Source of the DNA: a virus
IMG/VR virus record: IMGVR_UViG_3300028925_010462
Span: 1-34,465 of that record
Length of the DNA stretch: 34,465 bases
Reading direction: 5' to 3' (one strand)
Of this stretch, positions 12,317 through 18,259 are shown in pieces; the stretch's first letter is position 1; the number at the start of each line of letters is the position of its first letter. A program made the position numbers and the translations under genes. Under the pieces are notes generated by a model. That model did no database searches. It was not told the origin of the DNA and was given only the letters and a program-made list of their open reading frames with translations.

Positions 12317-12574
12317 AAGTGTGAGTTCGTCGGCGGCTTCTCTCAGCGTGTTCATCGCGTCGCTGATGAGGTCGTATGCGCTTGTTAGGTGTTCGCGGCG
12401 TTCTTCGAGTGCTTCGCCCCGCGCTCCTTCCTGTTGCGCCTCGCTCATGTCGTCGAACTGCTCGGATAGTTCGTCCTCGAGTTGGCTGGCGGTGGTCTCG
12501 TGATCTGCAAGAATTCGCTCGGCGATGTCCTCAAGCGCGTGTCTCAGTTTGTTAGTTCGGCTTGCGATTGTCAT
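12311..12574 (-). CDS. 87-residue helical hypothetical protein
   Basis: ATG 12574 overlaps the upstream stop (TAATG); a GTG 12 bases earlier is possible but adds only residues read inside the upstream gene. The product is almost entirely charged and helical (MTIASRTNKLRHALEDIAER, ETTASQLEDELSEQFDDMSE, AYDLISDAMNTLREAADEL), so a coiled-coil or helical-bundle protein is likely. Function unknown. Confidence 0.65.
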   Translation of the reverse strand: MTIASRTNKLRHALEDIAERILADHETTASQLEDELSEQFDDMSEAQQEGARGEALEERREHLTSAYDLISDAMNTLREAADELTLS

Positions 12575-12930
12575 TACTTCACCCACGATGACGGGATGGT
12601 TCCCGATGCGCCGGGGCTTGCGTCGAACTCGGCTGCGGCGGTGTCGCCGCCGTTGTCACGCCACATGGCTCGCATCGTCTCGGGCTCAACGACGGCGTCG
12701 GCGACCCGTCGGGCTATTCCGACGTGGTGCGAGGTGGTCATGCTGTGGAATTCGTTCGAGGCGTCGAACTGCCCGACGATCTTACGACCTTTGGGGGTCG
12801 TGGTTCCTATCCTGAGAGCGTAGCTGTAGAGGTCGTGACCGTTCGTTGATAGGTGGGCGGTGTTGGCGGTTGCGCCTCGTGTCCACGCTGCGACGACGTC
12901 GGCGTTTTTTGGGACTGTGTAAAAGTTCAT
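12574..12930 (-). CDS. 118-residue hypothetical protein
   Basis: ATG 12930 has ACGGAGCC, with GGAG ten bases upstream. The product begins MNFYTVPKNADVVAAWTRGA, contains YSYALRIGTTTPKGRKIVG and HSMTTSHHVGIARRVADAVV, and has a low-complexity C terminus (GASGTIPSSWVK). It looks like a small globular protein of the kind found in phage early regions; no family recognised. It is coupled to the following helical gene through a TAATG overlap. Confidence 0.6.
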   Translation of the reverse strand: MNFYTVPKNADVVAAWTRGATANTAHLSTNGHDLYSYALRIGTTTPKGRKIVGQFDASNEFHSMTTSHHVGIARRVADAVVEPETMRAMWRDNGGDTAAAEFDASPGASGTIPSSWVK

Positions 12931-12949
12931 TTTCGGTTGGCTCCGTTTG

Positions 12950-13028
12950 CGGGTGATTAGCCCGTGGTTATTCGTTGCTAGCTTGCAACGGGCAGACGCA
13001 CAAACCCGGAAGGCTTGAACGGCTGCCC
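12950..13028 (-). promoter_or_regulatory. Multi-hairpin leader of the 12930 gene
   Basis: From 5' to 3' on the minus strand: GGGCAG/CTGCCC (13028-13023 / 12995-12990) enclosing CAAGCC/GGUUUG (13017-13012 / 13006-13001); then CGUUGC-AAGCUA-GCAACG (12990-12973); then CGGG-CUAAUCA-CCCG (12964-12950). The leader is followed by CAAACGGAGCC. One pair is G-U on the minus strand but A-C on the plus strand, so the fold belongs to the minus-strand RNA. The last hairpin shares AAUCACCCG and ACGGAGCC with the leader of the 13499 gene. Confidence 0.45.
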
Positions 13029-13037
13029 GGTGTGGTG

Positions 13038-13499
13038 CTACGGACGTTGAGAAGCTAGCACCTCAACAATTTCGGGATGAGCGCAGCAAAGTACATCGTC
13101 GCAAGGTTGGAAGTTCTTTACGTGGCAGTCGATGCAACGACCGACCATTTCGTTGTGGATATCTAAAAAATACCCCTCGTGAGGGTTGAAGAAATCGCCC
13201 TTGCAATTTGAACAGGTGAAATCGGGCTTTCCTTCCTGCTCGGCGTAGAACGCATCTCGGTTAAGTTGGTTCTGGATGCTGCACCGTGGGCAAAGGTTAT
13301 CGGCGTCGAATTCCTCGAACCCGGATTCCTGACACCCGGCACACTGTCGCTGGTATTGCTGTTCTCGTGGGCAGTCGTCCCACGTCGGCGCAACGTGCAT
13401 AACCGAGAGGCAGAAGCTGCACATCGTCCCGGCTGCTATTGCAATGCCGTCCTCGTGCTGCTGCTCGTCCTCGGCTCGCATTTCTTGGTAACTGTTCAT
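13038..13499 (-). CDS. 153-residue zinc-ribbon-rich protein, first gene of the leftward cluster
   Basis: ATG 13499 is chosen over the upstream in-frame start because ACGGAGCC lies eight bases before it. The product has at least three Cys-pair modules: CSFCLSVMH with later CPREQQYQRQCAGC, then LCPRCSIQ, then FTCSNCKGDFFNP, with final CIDCHVK and VLCCAH. This suggests three treble-clef or zinc-ribbon units. Such proteins may bind RNA, DNA or protein; the specific role is unknown. Being first after the divergent control region, it is probably among the earliest leftward products. Confidence 0.7.
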   Translation of the reverse strand: MNSYQEMRAEDEQQHEDGIAIAAGTMCSFCLSVMHVAPTWDDCPREQQYQRQCAGCQESGFEEFDADNLCPRCSIQNQLNRDAFYAEQEGKPDFTCSNCKGDFFNPHEGYFLDIHNEMVGRCIDCHVKNFQPCDDVLCCAHPEIVEVLASQRP

Positions 13500-13580
13500 T
13501 CGCTTGGCTCCGTGTTGTCGGGTGATTGTTCCCGCTTGTTTTCTGTTTTCCGCACCAACTCCCAAACATAGCAGAAATTG

Positions 13581-13597
13581 CCACAAGTCACCACAAG
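13581..13597. repeat. Tandem 7-mer CCACAAG spaced by one helical turn
   Basis: CCACAAG occurs at 13581 and 13591, separated by TCA, so the copies are exactly 10 bp apart. It lies about 85 bp upstream of the first leftward gene, a position suited to an operator or activator site. Confidence 0.35.
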
Positions 13598-13909
13598 ATG
13601 AGACACGCTCAAACTCAAAATTGCTCAAGGTCGGGACGTGGGAACGCGGGCGAAATCATTTAACCTGGTAACCCTATTTAAAAATTTTTACTCCTTTTTA
13701 ACTTGCTTTGTCCTTGTGGTTATCTGTTTAATCAGGGTTAGAAGCTACCAACCCAAACAGCCCGACCGGCACGAAATACAGCGCAAATATCGATTCAGCT
13801 CCAAACGCACTGCGAACAATCCGAACCGCTGAACCCGGATATATTCGCCTCATTCCTTGCCCGCTTGCACCGGGGAGATATCGAGAGTTAGCGACCAACC
13901 GAAACCACG

Positions 13910-13948
13910 ACCAGGAATCTGGCCAGGGATTGAAAATAGATTCCTGGT
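13910..13948. repeat. 11-bp inverted repeat in the control region
   Basis: ACCAGGAATCT (13910-13920) and AGATTCCTGGT (13938-13948), perfect, with a 17-base loop. It could be an operator, a packaging-protein site or an RNA hairpin; nothing in the sequence decides. Confidence 0.5.
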
Positions 13949-14172
13949 GGTGAACGGGAAACCTTTAAGGAAGGGCGACACGCGGCAACGCCGCAACCAT
14001 TCCGGAGGCGCAGCACAGCGGAGCCGGGACGCAAACCACCCGCCAACCTGAACCATAGGACCGCGCGCAAATAACCGTAAATTCAGGGGTGTTGTGGGTC
14101 GTCTGGATCATCTGCGGACGCTCTCCGGGGAACTCACAAGGCCGTTTTAAGCAGGAATCCAACATCCAGACG

Positions 14173-14215
14173 GAAACCGACCTTGCAACCGTTGGACGGT
14201 GCATTGTCGGGTTTC
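14173..14215. repeat. Long imperfect hairpin upstream of the small terminase gene
   Basis: GAAACC, GAC, TGC, bulged A, ACCGT, loop TGG, ACGGT, GCA, GTC, bulged G, GGTTTC: 17 paired positions with one CT/TT internal loop. It lies about 130 bases before the small terminase start, where pac/cos sites or late-leader attenuators are commonly found. Confidence 0.5.
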
Positions 14216-14342
14216 GGGTCAACAGTTGCCTAACCGCTGATAACCTCGAGGCGGCAGAAATACGTTGCCGGTCGGCGGTATTCGTAATAAAAAAGAGCTG
14301 CTAAATTACGGTATCCGTAAACGATCAAGGAGATCCCCACAC

Positions 14343-14909
14343 ATGGAAAATCAAATGTCCCTGACGCCTCGCAGGCTCGAATTCGCACGGCAATACGTCG
14401 CCACCCTCAACGGCTCGCTGTCGGCACGTCGGGCGGGTTATGCGGTCAAGTCGGCAGGTGCGGAAGCTAACCGGCTGCTTAAAGATGCTGACGTTGTCGC
14501 GGAGATCGCACGCATCCGGGCAAGTCTGGCGCAGTTGGTCGACGTAACGCCGGAACGGGTAGCGCAGGAACTCGCCGCGCTTGCCTTCGCTGATATGGGC
14601 GACTTCATCCGGATAGATGCGGCAGGGCTACCGGGGCTCGATTTGTCGGGCGTCAATCCTGCACAACTGCGAGCCATTGCCTCAGTTAAGACGGACGGCA
14701 GCGGTGAAACGTCTATCAAGCTGCACGATAAGCACGCGGCACTGGTGACGCTAGCCCGGACGCTTGGAATGGTGCAGGACGGCTCGACCAACGTCCTCAT
14801 CCAGACGCACGACACGGCTAAACTGGCGGTTCTAACGACTGAGGAACTACGGAAATCACTGGATACTGGCGTATTCGAGGCGAAATCACTGACGCCGCCG
14901 ACTACGTGA
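14343..14909 (+). CDS. terS: Terminase small subunit
   Basis: The small terminase binds the packaging site on phage DNA and delivers it to the large terminase motor. The N-terminal block LTPRRLEFARQYVATLNGS, SARRAGYAVKSAGAEANRLL and VVAEIARIRAS is the Terminase_2-type helix-turn-helix DNA-binding domain. A helical oligomerisation region follows (VTPERVAQELAALAFADMGD), then IKLHDKHAALVTLARTLGM, also typical of the family. The C-terminal tail is short and polar. The start is ATG 14343, with AAGGAGA about ten bases upstream. At 188 residues the length is normal. It is the first gene of the rightward late cluster. Confidence 0.88.
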   Translation: MENQMSLTPRRLEFARQYVATLNGSLSARRAGYAVKSAGAEANRLLKDADVVAEIARIRASLAQLVDVTPERVAQELAALAFADMGDFIRIDAAGLPGLDLSGVNPAQLRAIASVKTDGSGETSIKLHDKHAALVTLARTLGMVQDGSTNVLIQTHDTAKLAVLTTEELRKSLDTGVFEAKSLTPPTT

Positions 14910-15098
14910 AAAAACCCCGGAGCCGAGGTACGAGGCGACTTCCTTCTTTGTTCGGAGATCGTACTAAGGATTCAACTTACTTGCATCGGCCTACCATGAC
15001 CATTTTAGACCCCCCTACCCCCGATCCCTTCGAGTCTGACCCGGAGGTATGGGTCCATATTTTCTCTCCACAAAATCTGAGTCTAAAAAGGTGATGTC

Positions 15099-15533
15099 AT
15101 GGTGTTGATTCGTTCTGCGACTGTTGCTGATGTTTCGTACATAGTGTCTTTGCATAAGAGGTTGGGTGAGTATTTGGGCTTGGTCCCAATGGGGACGTAT
15201 GAGAGTCGTTTGCATCATTTGAAGATAGCGGAGGAGAATGGTGATCCGATTGGTTTTGGTTATGCGGGTGAGCGTTCAGGGATATTGACGTTGCACCAGG
15301 TGGGTGTTCAGGACGATGCGCGTCGTTTGTCTGTGGGTAGTGCGTTGGTGGATTCGTTTATAGGTGGATCTGTCGCTTCTTTGGCTCGTTGTCGTGTTCG
15401 TGACACGATTCCTGACCGGGATTTTTGGCCGGCTATTGGTTTTGTGGAGTCGAATCGTGTTGAGGCCGGGAAAAAGCGTGGTAAGGAGCTGATTGTGTAT
15501 CGTCGAGATTTGCAGCCGACATTGTTTGAATAA
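15099..15533 (+). CDS. GNAT-family N-acetyltransferase
   Basis: GNAT enzymes move acetyl from acetyl-CoA to an amine on a protein, antibiotic or metabolite. The 144-residue product shows the fold order: IRSATVADVSYIVSLHKRLG (strand 1, helices 1-2), GDPIGFGYAGE (strands 2-3), LTLHQVGVQDDARRLSVGSALVDSFI (motif A, with a diverged acetyl-CoA loop), then CRVRDTIPDRDFWPAIGFVESN (motif B) and a final strand. The substrate is unknown. The codon choice is T-rich (GTT, TCG, CGT) and differs from the terminase genes on both sides, suggesting recent acquisition. AAGGTG lies about eight bases before ATG 15099. Confidence 0.82.
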   Translation: MVLIRSATVADVSYIVSLHKRLGEYLGLVPMGTYESRLHHLKIAEENGDPIGFGYAGERSGILTLHQVGVQDDARRLSVGSALVDSFIGGSVASLARCRVRDTIPDRDFWPAIGFVESNRVEAGKKRGKELIVYRRDLQPTLFE

Positions 15534-15542
15534 GGAGTTGTG

Positions 15543-15746
15543 ATGATTGTGCGATCGGCAAAAGGTGATGCCAAGAGATTGTCTAAGAGCGATGTAATCG
15601 TAGAGCCCACGTCTCATCTGGTGTGTTGCCCTAAATGTTCGGGTGTTTTGGTTGGTGGTGGAGATATTCGTTTAGAGGACCTGCTTTGGTGTGTTCACTG
15701 TGGCTGGCGTCCTCTTGCTCGGGTCTCATTATCCGAGCCTGTATGA
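15543..15746 (+). CDS. 67-residue zinc-ribbon protein
   Basis: ATG 15543 follows AAGGAG by five bases; GTG 15540 is less well spaced. The product has two CxxC knuckles, CCPKCSGVL and WCVHCGWRP, 20-odd residues apart, the classic zinc-ribbon layout, with a basic N-terminal tail (RSAKGDAKRLSKSD). It may bind nucleic acid or a host protein. It is in the same T-rich codon block as the acetyltransferase and starts nine bases after its stop. Confidence 0.7.
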   Translation: MIVRSAKGDAKRLSKSDVIVEPTSHLVCCPKCSGVLVGGGDIRLEDLLWCVHCGWRPLARVSLSEPV

Positions 15747-15779
15747 TGTGTTCTTACTTGTTAGCCCTGGAGGTTATAA

Positions 15780-15911
15780 ATGTCGTTAAATTCGGATCGT
15801 CCTAATCGTTGTTCCTGTCCTGAGTGTCCTTGTAAGTTCAATGTGAAGGGCCAGGACGGTTCTCTTGTTTGTAAGTGGTGTTCTGGCGGGGATCATCGTT
15901 CAGATGACTAG
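15780..15911 (+). CDS. 43-residue Cys-rich zinc microprotein
   Basis: GGAGG lies six bases before ATG 15780. The product contains CSCPECPCKF and LVCKWCSGGDH, giving six Cys in 43 residues, so at least one zinc site is likely. It is too short for standard ORF cut-offs. Its stop overlaps the next gene's start by 8 bases, supporting translation. No family name can be given. Confidence 0.6.
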   Translation: MSLNSDRPNRCSCPECPCKFNVKGQDGSLVCKWCSGGDHRSDD

Positions 15912-16140
15912 TCCAGGTGTACCAAGTGGCGGTGATTGGGAATATGGCTGCATGGCGTTGCTTGGCGAGCTTACTCCTGACGTTGAGCCGGTCGTTTGTG
16001 GCGACGAAGTCGGTGCTTTTCATGGAATAACGATGGGTAAATCGCTTTCGTTCCGTATAGGTATCATGCTTTGCAAGCCTCACGCCGACGAGATCATGGC
16101 TGCCCAACTAATCGACTCGACAAAGCCATCTGGAGTGTGA
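15904..16140 (+). CDS. 78-residue hypothetical protein
   Basis: ATG 15904 overlaps the end of the preceding microprotein gene by 8 bases; the longer frame upstream lies inside that gene. The product (MTSPGVPSGGDWEYGCMALL...) has VVCGDEVGAFHGITMG and MLCKPHADEIMAAQLI. Cys and His are present but not in a clear zinc pattern, and the C-terminal helix is amphipathic. Function unknown. Confidence 0.55.
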   Translation: MTSPGVPSGGDWEYGCMALLGELTPDVEPVVCGDEVGAFHGITMGKSLSFRIGIMLCKPHADEIMAAQLIDSTKPSGV

Positions 16141-16143
16141 AAA

Positions 16144-16395
16144 TTGGTACTCAAACCCCTTCAATTTGACGGAGAACGGTTACATCCACCTGGAGCAGAC
16201 GCTAGATGGGTGCAATGCGACAACTGCGACGACAAGTGGTGTTCCGTTCACTGGTTACACGCCTTTGAATGCCCTTGTCCTGGTTTAGAAAACCAGCAGT
16301 ACCCCGAAGATGGTTCTAAGGGATACAACCCGTATGACGAGATTGGACCGATTGACCGGCCCGAAGATCAGCCGGTTCGAGATAGTACGTGGTAA
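16144..16395 (+). CDS. 83-residue Cys/His-rich hypothetical protein
   Basis: TTG start at 16144 with GGAG eight bases upstream, three bases after the previous stop. The middle of the protein reads CDNCDDKWCSVHWLHAFECPCPG, a compact Cys/His knot suited to zinc binding. The rest is acidic and Pro-rich (YNPYDEIGPIDRPEDQPV). It ends the small cargo block and is followed by a terminator-like hairpin. Confidence 0.6.
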   Translation: MVLKPLQFDGERLHPPGADARWVQCDNCDDKWCSVHWLHAFECPCPGLENQQYPEDGSKGYNPYDEIGPIDRPEDQPVRDSTW

Positions 16396-16404
16396 TCTGA
16401 CGAC

Positions 16405-16439
16405 GTAGCGGGTTAGAGTCCCGTACCCGCTACTATTTT
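16405..16439 (+). terminator. Terminator-like hairpin after the cargo block
   Basis: GTAGCGGGT (16405-16413) and ACCCGCTAC (16425-16433), a perfect 9-bp stem with an 11-base loop, followed by TATTTT. A second weaker stem (GCCGACG 16442-16448 / CGTCGGC 16482-16488) follows before the next ribosome binding site. Confidence 0.6.
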
Positions 16440-16507
16440 GCGCCGACGTCTTGTGTGCAACCTCCAGGCTTCCGTATGGGGCGTCGGCCACCATTTGAAA
16501 GGCCATC

Positions 16508-16690
16508 ATGGCAAAAAAATCCGAACTAGAAGCAGAGATCGTGGATCTCAAAGCGAAGATCGAACAGTTAACGCATGGCGACTGGAACAACTGTAGTGGC
16601 CCTACCTGCACTACGATCCGTGAGACTCAGGGCTCGCATACGGAAGTAATTACAGTCGACGATTTGCTAGCCGCTGCTGCGAACAAGTAG
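16508..16690 (+). CDS. 60-residue coiled-coil hypothetical protein
   Basis: GAAAGG lies five bases before ATG 16508. The N-terminal 22 residues (MAKKSELEAEIVDLKAKIEQ) form a clear heptad coiled coil, so the protein is probably an oligomer. The C-terminal part contains NNCSGPTC and EVITVDDLLAAAANK. It ends 9 bases before the large terminase start. The role is unknown; small packaging accessory proteins occur at this place in other phages. Confidence 0.65.
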   Translation: MAKKSELEAEIVDLKAKIEQLTHGDWNNCSGPTCTTIRETQGSHTEVITVDDLLAAAANK

Positions 16691-16699
16691 TCTTCCTAA

Positions 16700-18259
16700 A
16701 TGACTACCGAAGCCCAATTCACTAAAAAAGAGATCGAACGAGAACTGGCTGCTCGTTCATTTAAGGACTTCGTAAGCAGACAAATCGATCGAGATGACGG
16801 ACAACTACCGTCATCGATCGTCAAGATAACCGAGCCGCCCGACGCATTTGGGTCGGGCGGAGGCGTCATCGACTTCGAGATGTGGCCGAATCTCGCTGAA
16901 ATGATCGATTTGCTAGGCCAACACCGCCTTCTCAACGTAATGAAGGCTCGCCAGGTCGGTCTTTCCTGGCTTATCGCTGCATACGCTCTCTGGTTTGCCA
17001 TGTACCACGAGGGAGCCGTAGTGCTGATTTTCTCGCAAGGACAAGGTGAAGCGACTGCTTTACTCGGGAAAATCCATAAAATTTGGGACAATTTGCCGGA
17101 ATGGCTTCAAGAATCGATCGGACTCGACAACTCGACTACGATCGAATTCCCAGGTATGAAGGCGAAGATAAGCGCCCTGCCCTCAACCGAAAAGGCTGGA
17201 CGATCGGAAACCGCTGCACTGGTCATTCAGGACGAGGCTGACTTCCATGAAAACATCGATGCCAACTTCGCAGCTGTAAAGCCGACCATCGATAGTGGAG
17301 ATGGTCAGCTAATCCAAATATCAACCGTCAACAAAAAGAAAATGTTGTCGTTGTTCAAAGAAACTTTCCGAAATGCTCGCAAGGTTTGGGAGATCGGCGA
17401 CGAAAACGCCATGCGTCGCAAGACTAATGGCTTTGTTGCTACGTTTTACTCTTGGAAAGTTCGACCATCTCGAGACCAGGACTGGTACGACCAAGTCAAA
17501 TCCGAAGCACCTGACACAGCGGAAATGTCTGCCGACCTTTATATGGAGCAGGAATACCCGAATTCCGTGGAAGAAGCACTTTCACCATCCAGGGTCATGG
17601 CAGCATTTGATCCCGATATTCTTCGATCAATGCTCGATTCTTCTCGAGAACCTATTGAAACTGACGAGAACGGTGCTATCAGGATCTTCCAGCTTCCAGA
17701 AGTCGGCCATACCTACACAGCTGGATCAGATACCGCTCATGGTACTGGTGGCGACAGGGCTGTTACTGCTGTTGTTGATATACAGACCGGCGTTGTCGTA
17801 GCTGATGTTGTGGGAAATTTACTATCTCCAGAAGAATTTGCAAGAATGTCGGTAAACTTACTCAAGCGTTATTGGGACCCTGTTTGGGGTATAGAAGATA
17901 ACGATTGGGGCATATTGACGATTCGTAAAGCCGAAGAACTTGGATACACGAACCTTTCAGAGCGTCAGACGCCTAGTGGGCAAGACTCAGGAATCCACGG
18001 GTGGCATACTGACGAACGCACTCGGAATCTCCTGTACGGTGAATTGATCGAAGCAGTCAAGCAACACCTCGTTATATTATTTTCTAAGGATGGAATCGGA
18101 GATTTCATGTCTGTAATCCGTAATCCTGATAAAAACGGTCGAATCGAAGCCATCGAAGGTGGCAACGACGACTATCCGATCGCAGTAGGCATTGCATGGC
18201 AACTCCGTAAAGACGCATCGGCATACTCAGAAGTCACAGAGGTTCACAAACTTGGCTAA
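16700..18259 (+). CDS. terL: Terminase large subunit
   Basis: The large terminase is the ATP-driven packaging motor and headful/cos nuclease that docks on the portal. The ATPase domain has the Walker A variant MKARQVGLSW (residues 81-90), Walker B AALVIQDEAD (about 172-181) and coupling motif QISTV. The RNase H-like nuclease domain has YTAGSDTAHGTGGD (about 339-352), with its first catalytic Asp, and NDDYPIAVGIAW near the C terminus. The 519-residue length is normal. No strong Shine-Dalgarno is visible before ATG 16700. The portal start overlaps its stop. Confidence 0.93.
   Translation: MTTEAQFTKKEIERELAARSFKDFVSRQIDRDDGQLPSSIVKITEPPDAFGSGGGVIDFEMWPNLAEMIDLLGQHRLLNVMKARQVGLSWLIAAYALWFAMYHEGAVVLIFSQGQGEATALLGKIHKIWDNLPEWLQESIGLDNSTTIEFPGMKAKISALPSTEKAGRSETAALVIQDEADFHENIDANFAAVKPTIDSGDGQLIQISTVNKKKMLSLFKETFRNARKVWEIGDENAMRRKTNGFVATFYSWKVRPSRDQDWYDQVKSEAPDTAEMSADLYMEQEYPNSVEEALSPSRVMAAFDPDILRSMLDSSREPIETDENGAIRIFQLPEVGHTYTAGSDTAHGTGGDRAVTAVVDIQTGVVVADVVGNLLSPEEFARMSVNLLKRYWDPVWGIEDNDWGILTIRKAEELGYTNLSERQTPSGQDSGIHGWHTDERTRNLLYGELIEAVKQHLVILFSKDGIGDFMSVIRNPDKNGRIEAIEGGNDDYPIAVGIAWQLRKDASAYSEVTEVHKLG

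Larger units (their letters stand above)
13500..14342. promoter_or_regulatory. Non-coding divergent control region
   Basis: No convincing gene lies between the leftward cluster (start 13499) and the small terminase gene (start 14343). The left part includes an AT-rich tract (about 13670-13740), where promoters are likely, though I cannot point to clear -35/-10 boxes. The right part (13850-14330) is GC-rich and crowded with inverted repeats: 13910-13948, GCGGC-AAC-GCCGC just after 13980, 14173-14215, and TTACGG-TAT-CCGTAA at 14306-14320. Promoters, an origin, or a pac/cos site are all plausible from position next to the terminase genes. Confidence 0.55.

Noticed and set aside
12363-12369. CTGATGA on the plus strand, as in a hammerhead core; also at 4955-4961 and 21597-21603
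   Set aside because: These lie inside coding sequence (Leu-Ile-Ser-Asp, Leu-Ile-Ile-Ser and Ala-Asp-Glu codons), with no paired stem II followed by GAAA and no cleavage triplet.
13638-13832. 64-codon plus-strand frame in the control region
   Set aside because: AT-rich low-quality frame with no Shine-Dalgarno and no recognisable protein features.
14237-14260. CTGATAA followed by GAAA in the control region, resembling a hammerhead
   Set aside because: The catalytic G of CUGAUGA is replaced by A, and the stretch between does not form a proper stem II.
14996-15094. 32-codon frame before the acetyltransferase (MTILDPPTPDPF...)
   Set aside because: No ribosome binding site; Pro/Asp composition follows C-rich DNA. 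The 189-base spacer otherwise holds only a short hairpin at 15038-15055.
16405-16433. Possible tRNA T-arm (GCGGG-TTAGAGT-CCCGT) or attachment-site remnant
   Set aside because: No remaining tRNA body and no integrase; a 9-bp perfect hairpin followed by TATTTT explains it as a terminator.
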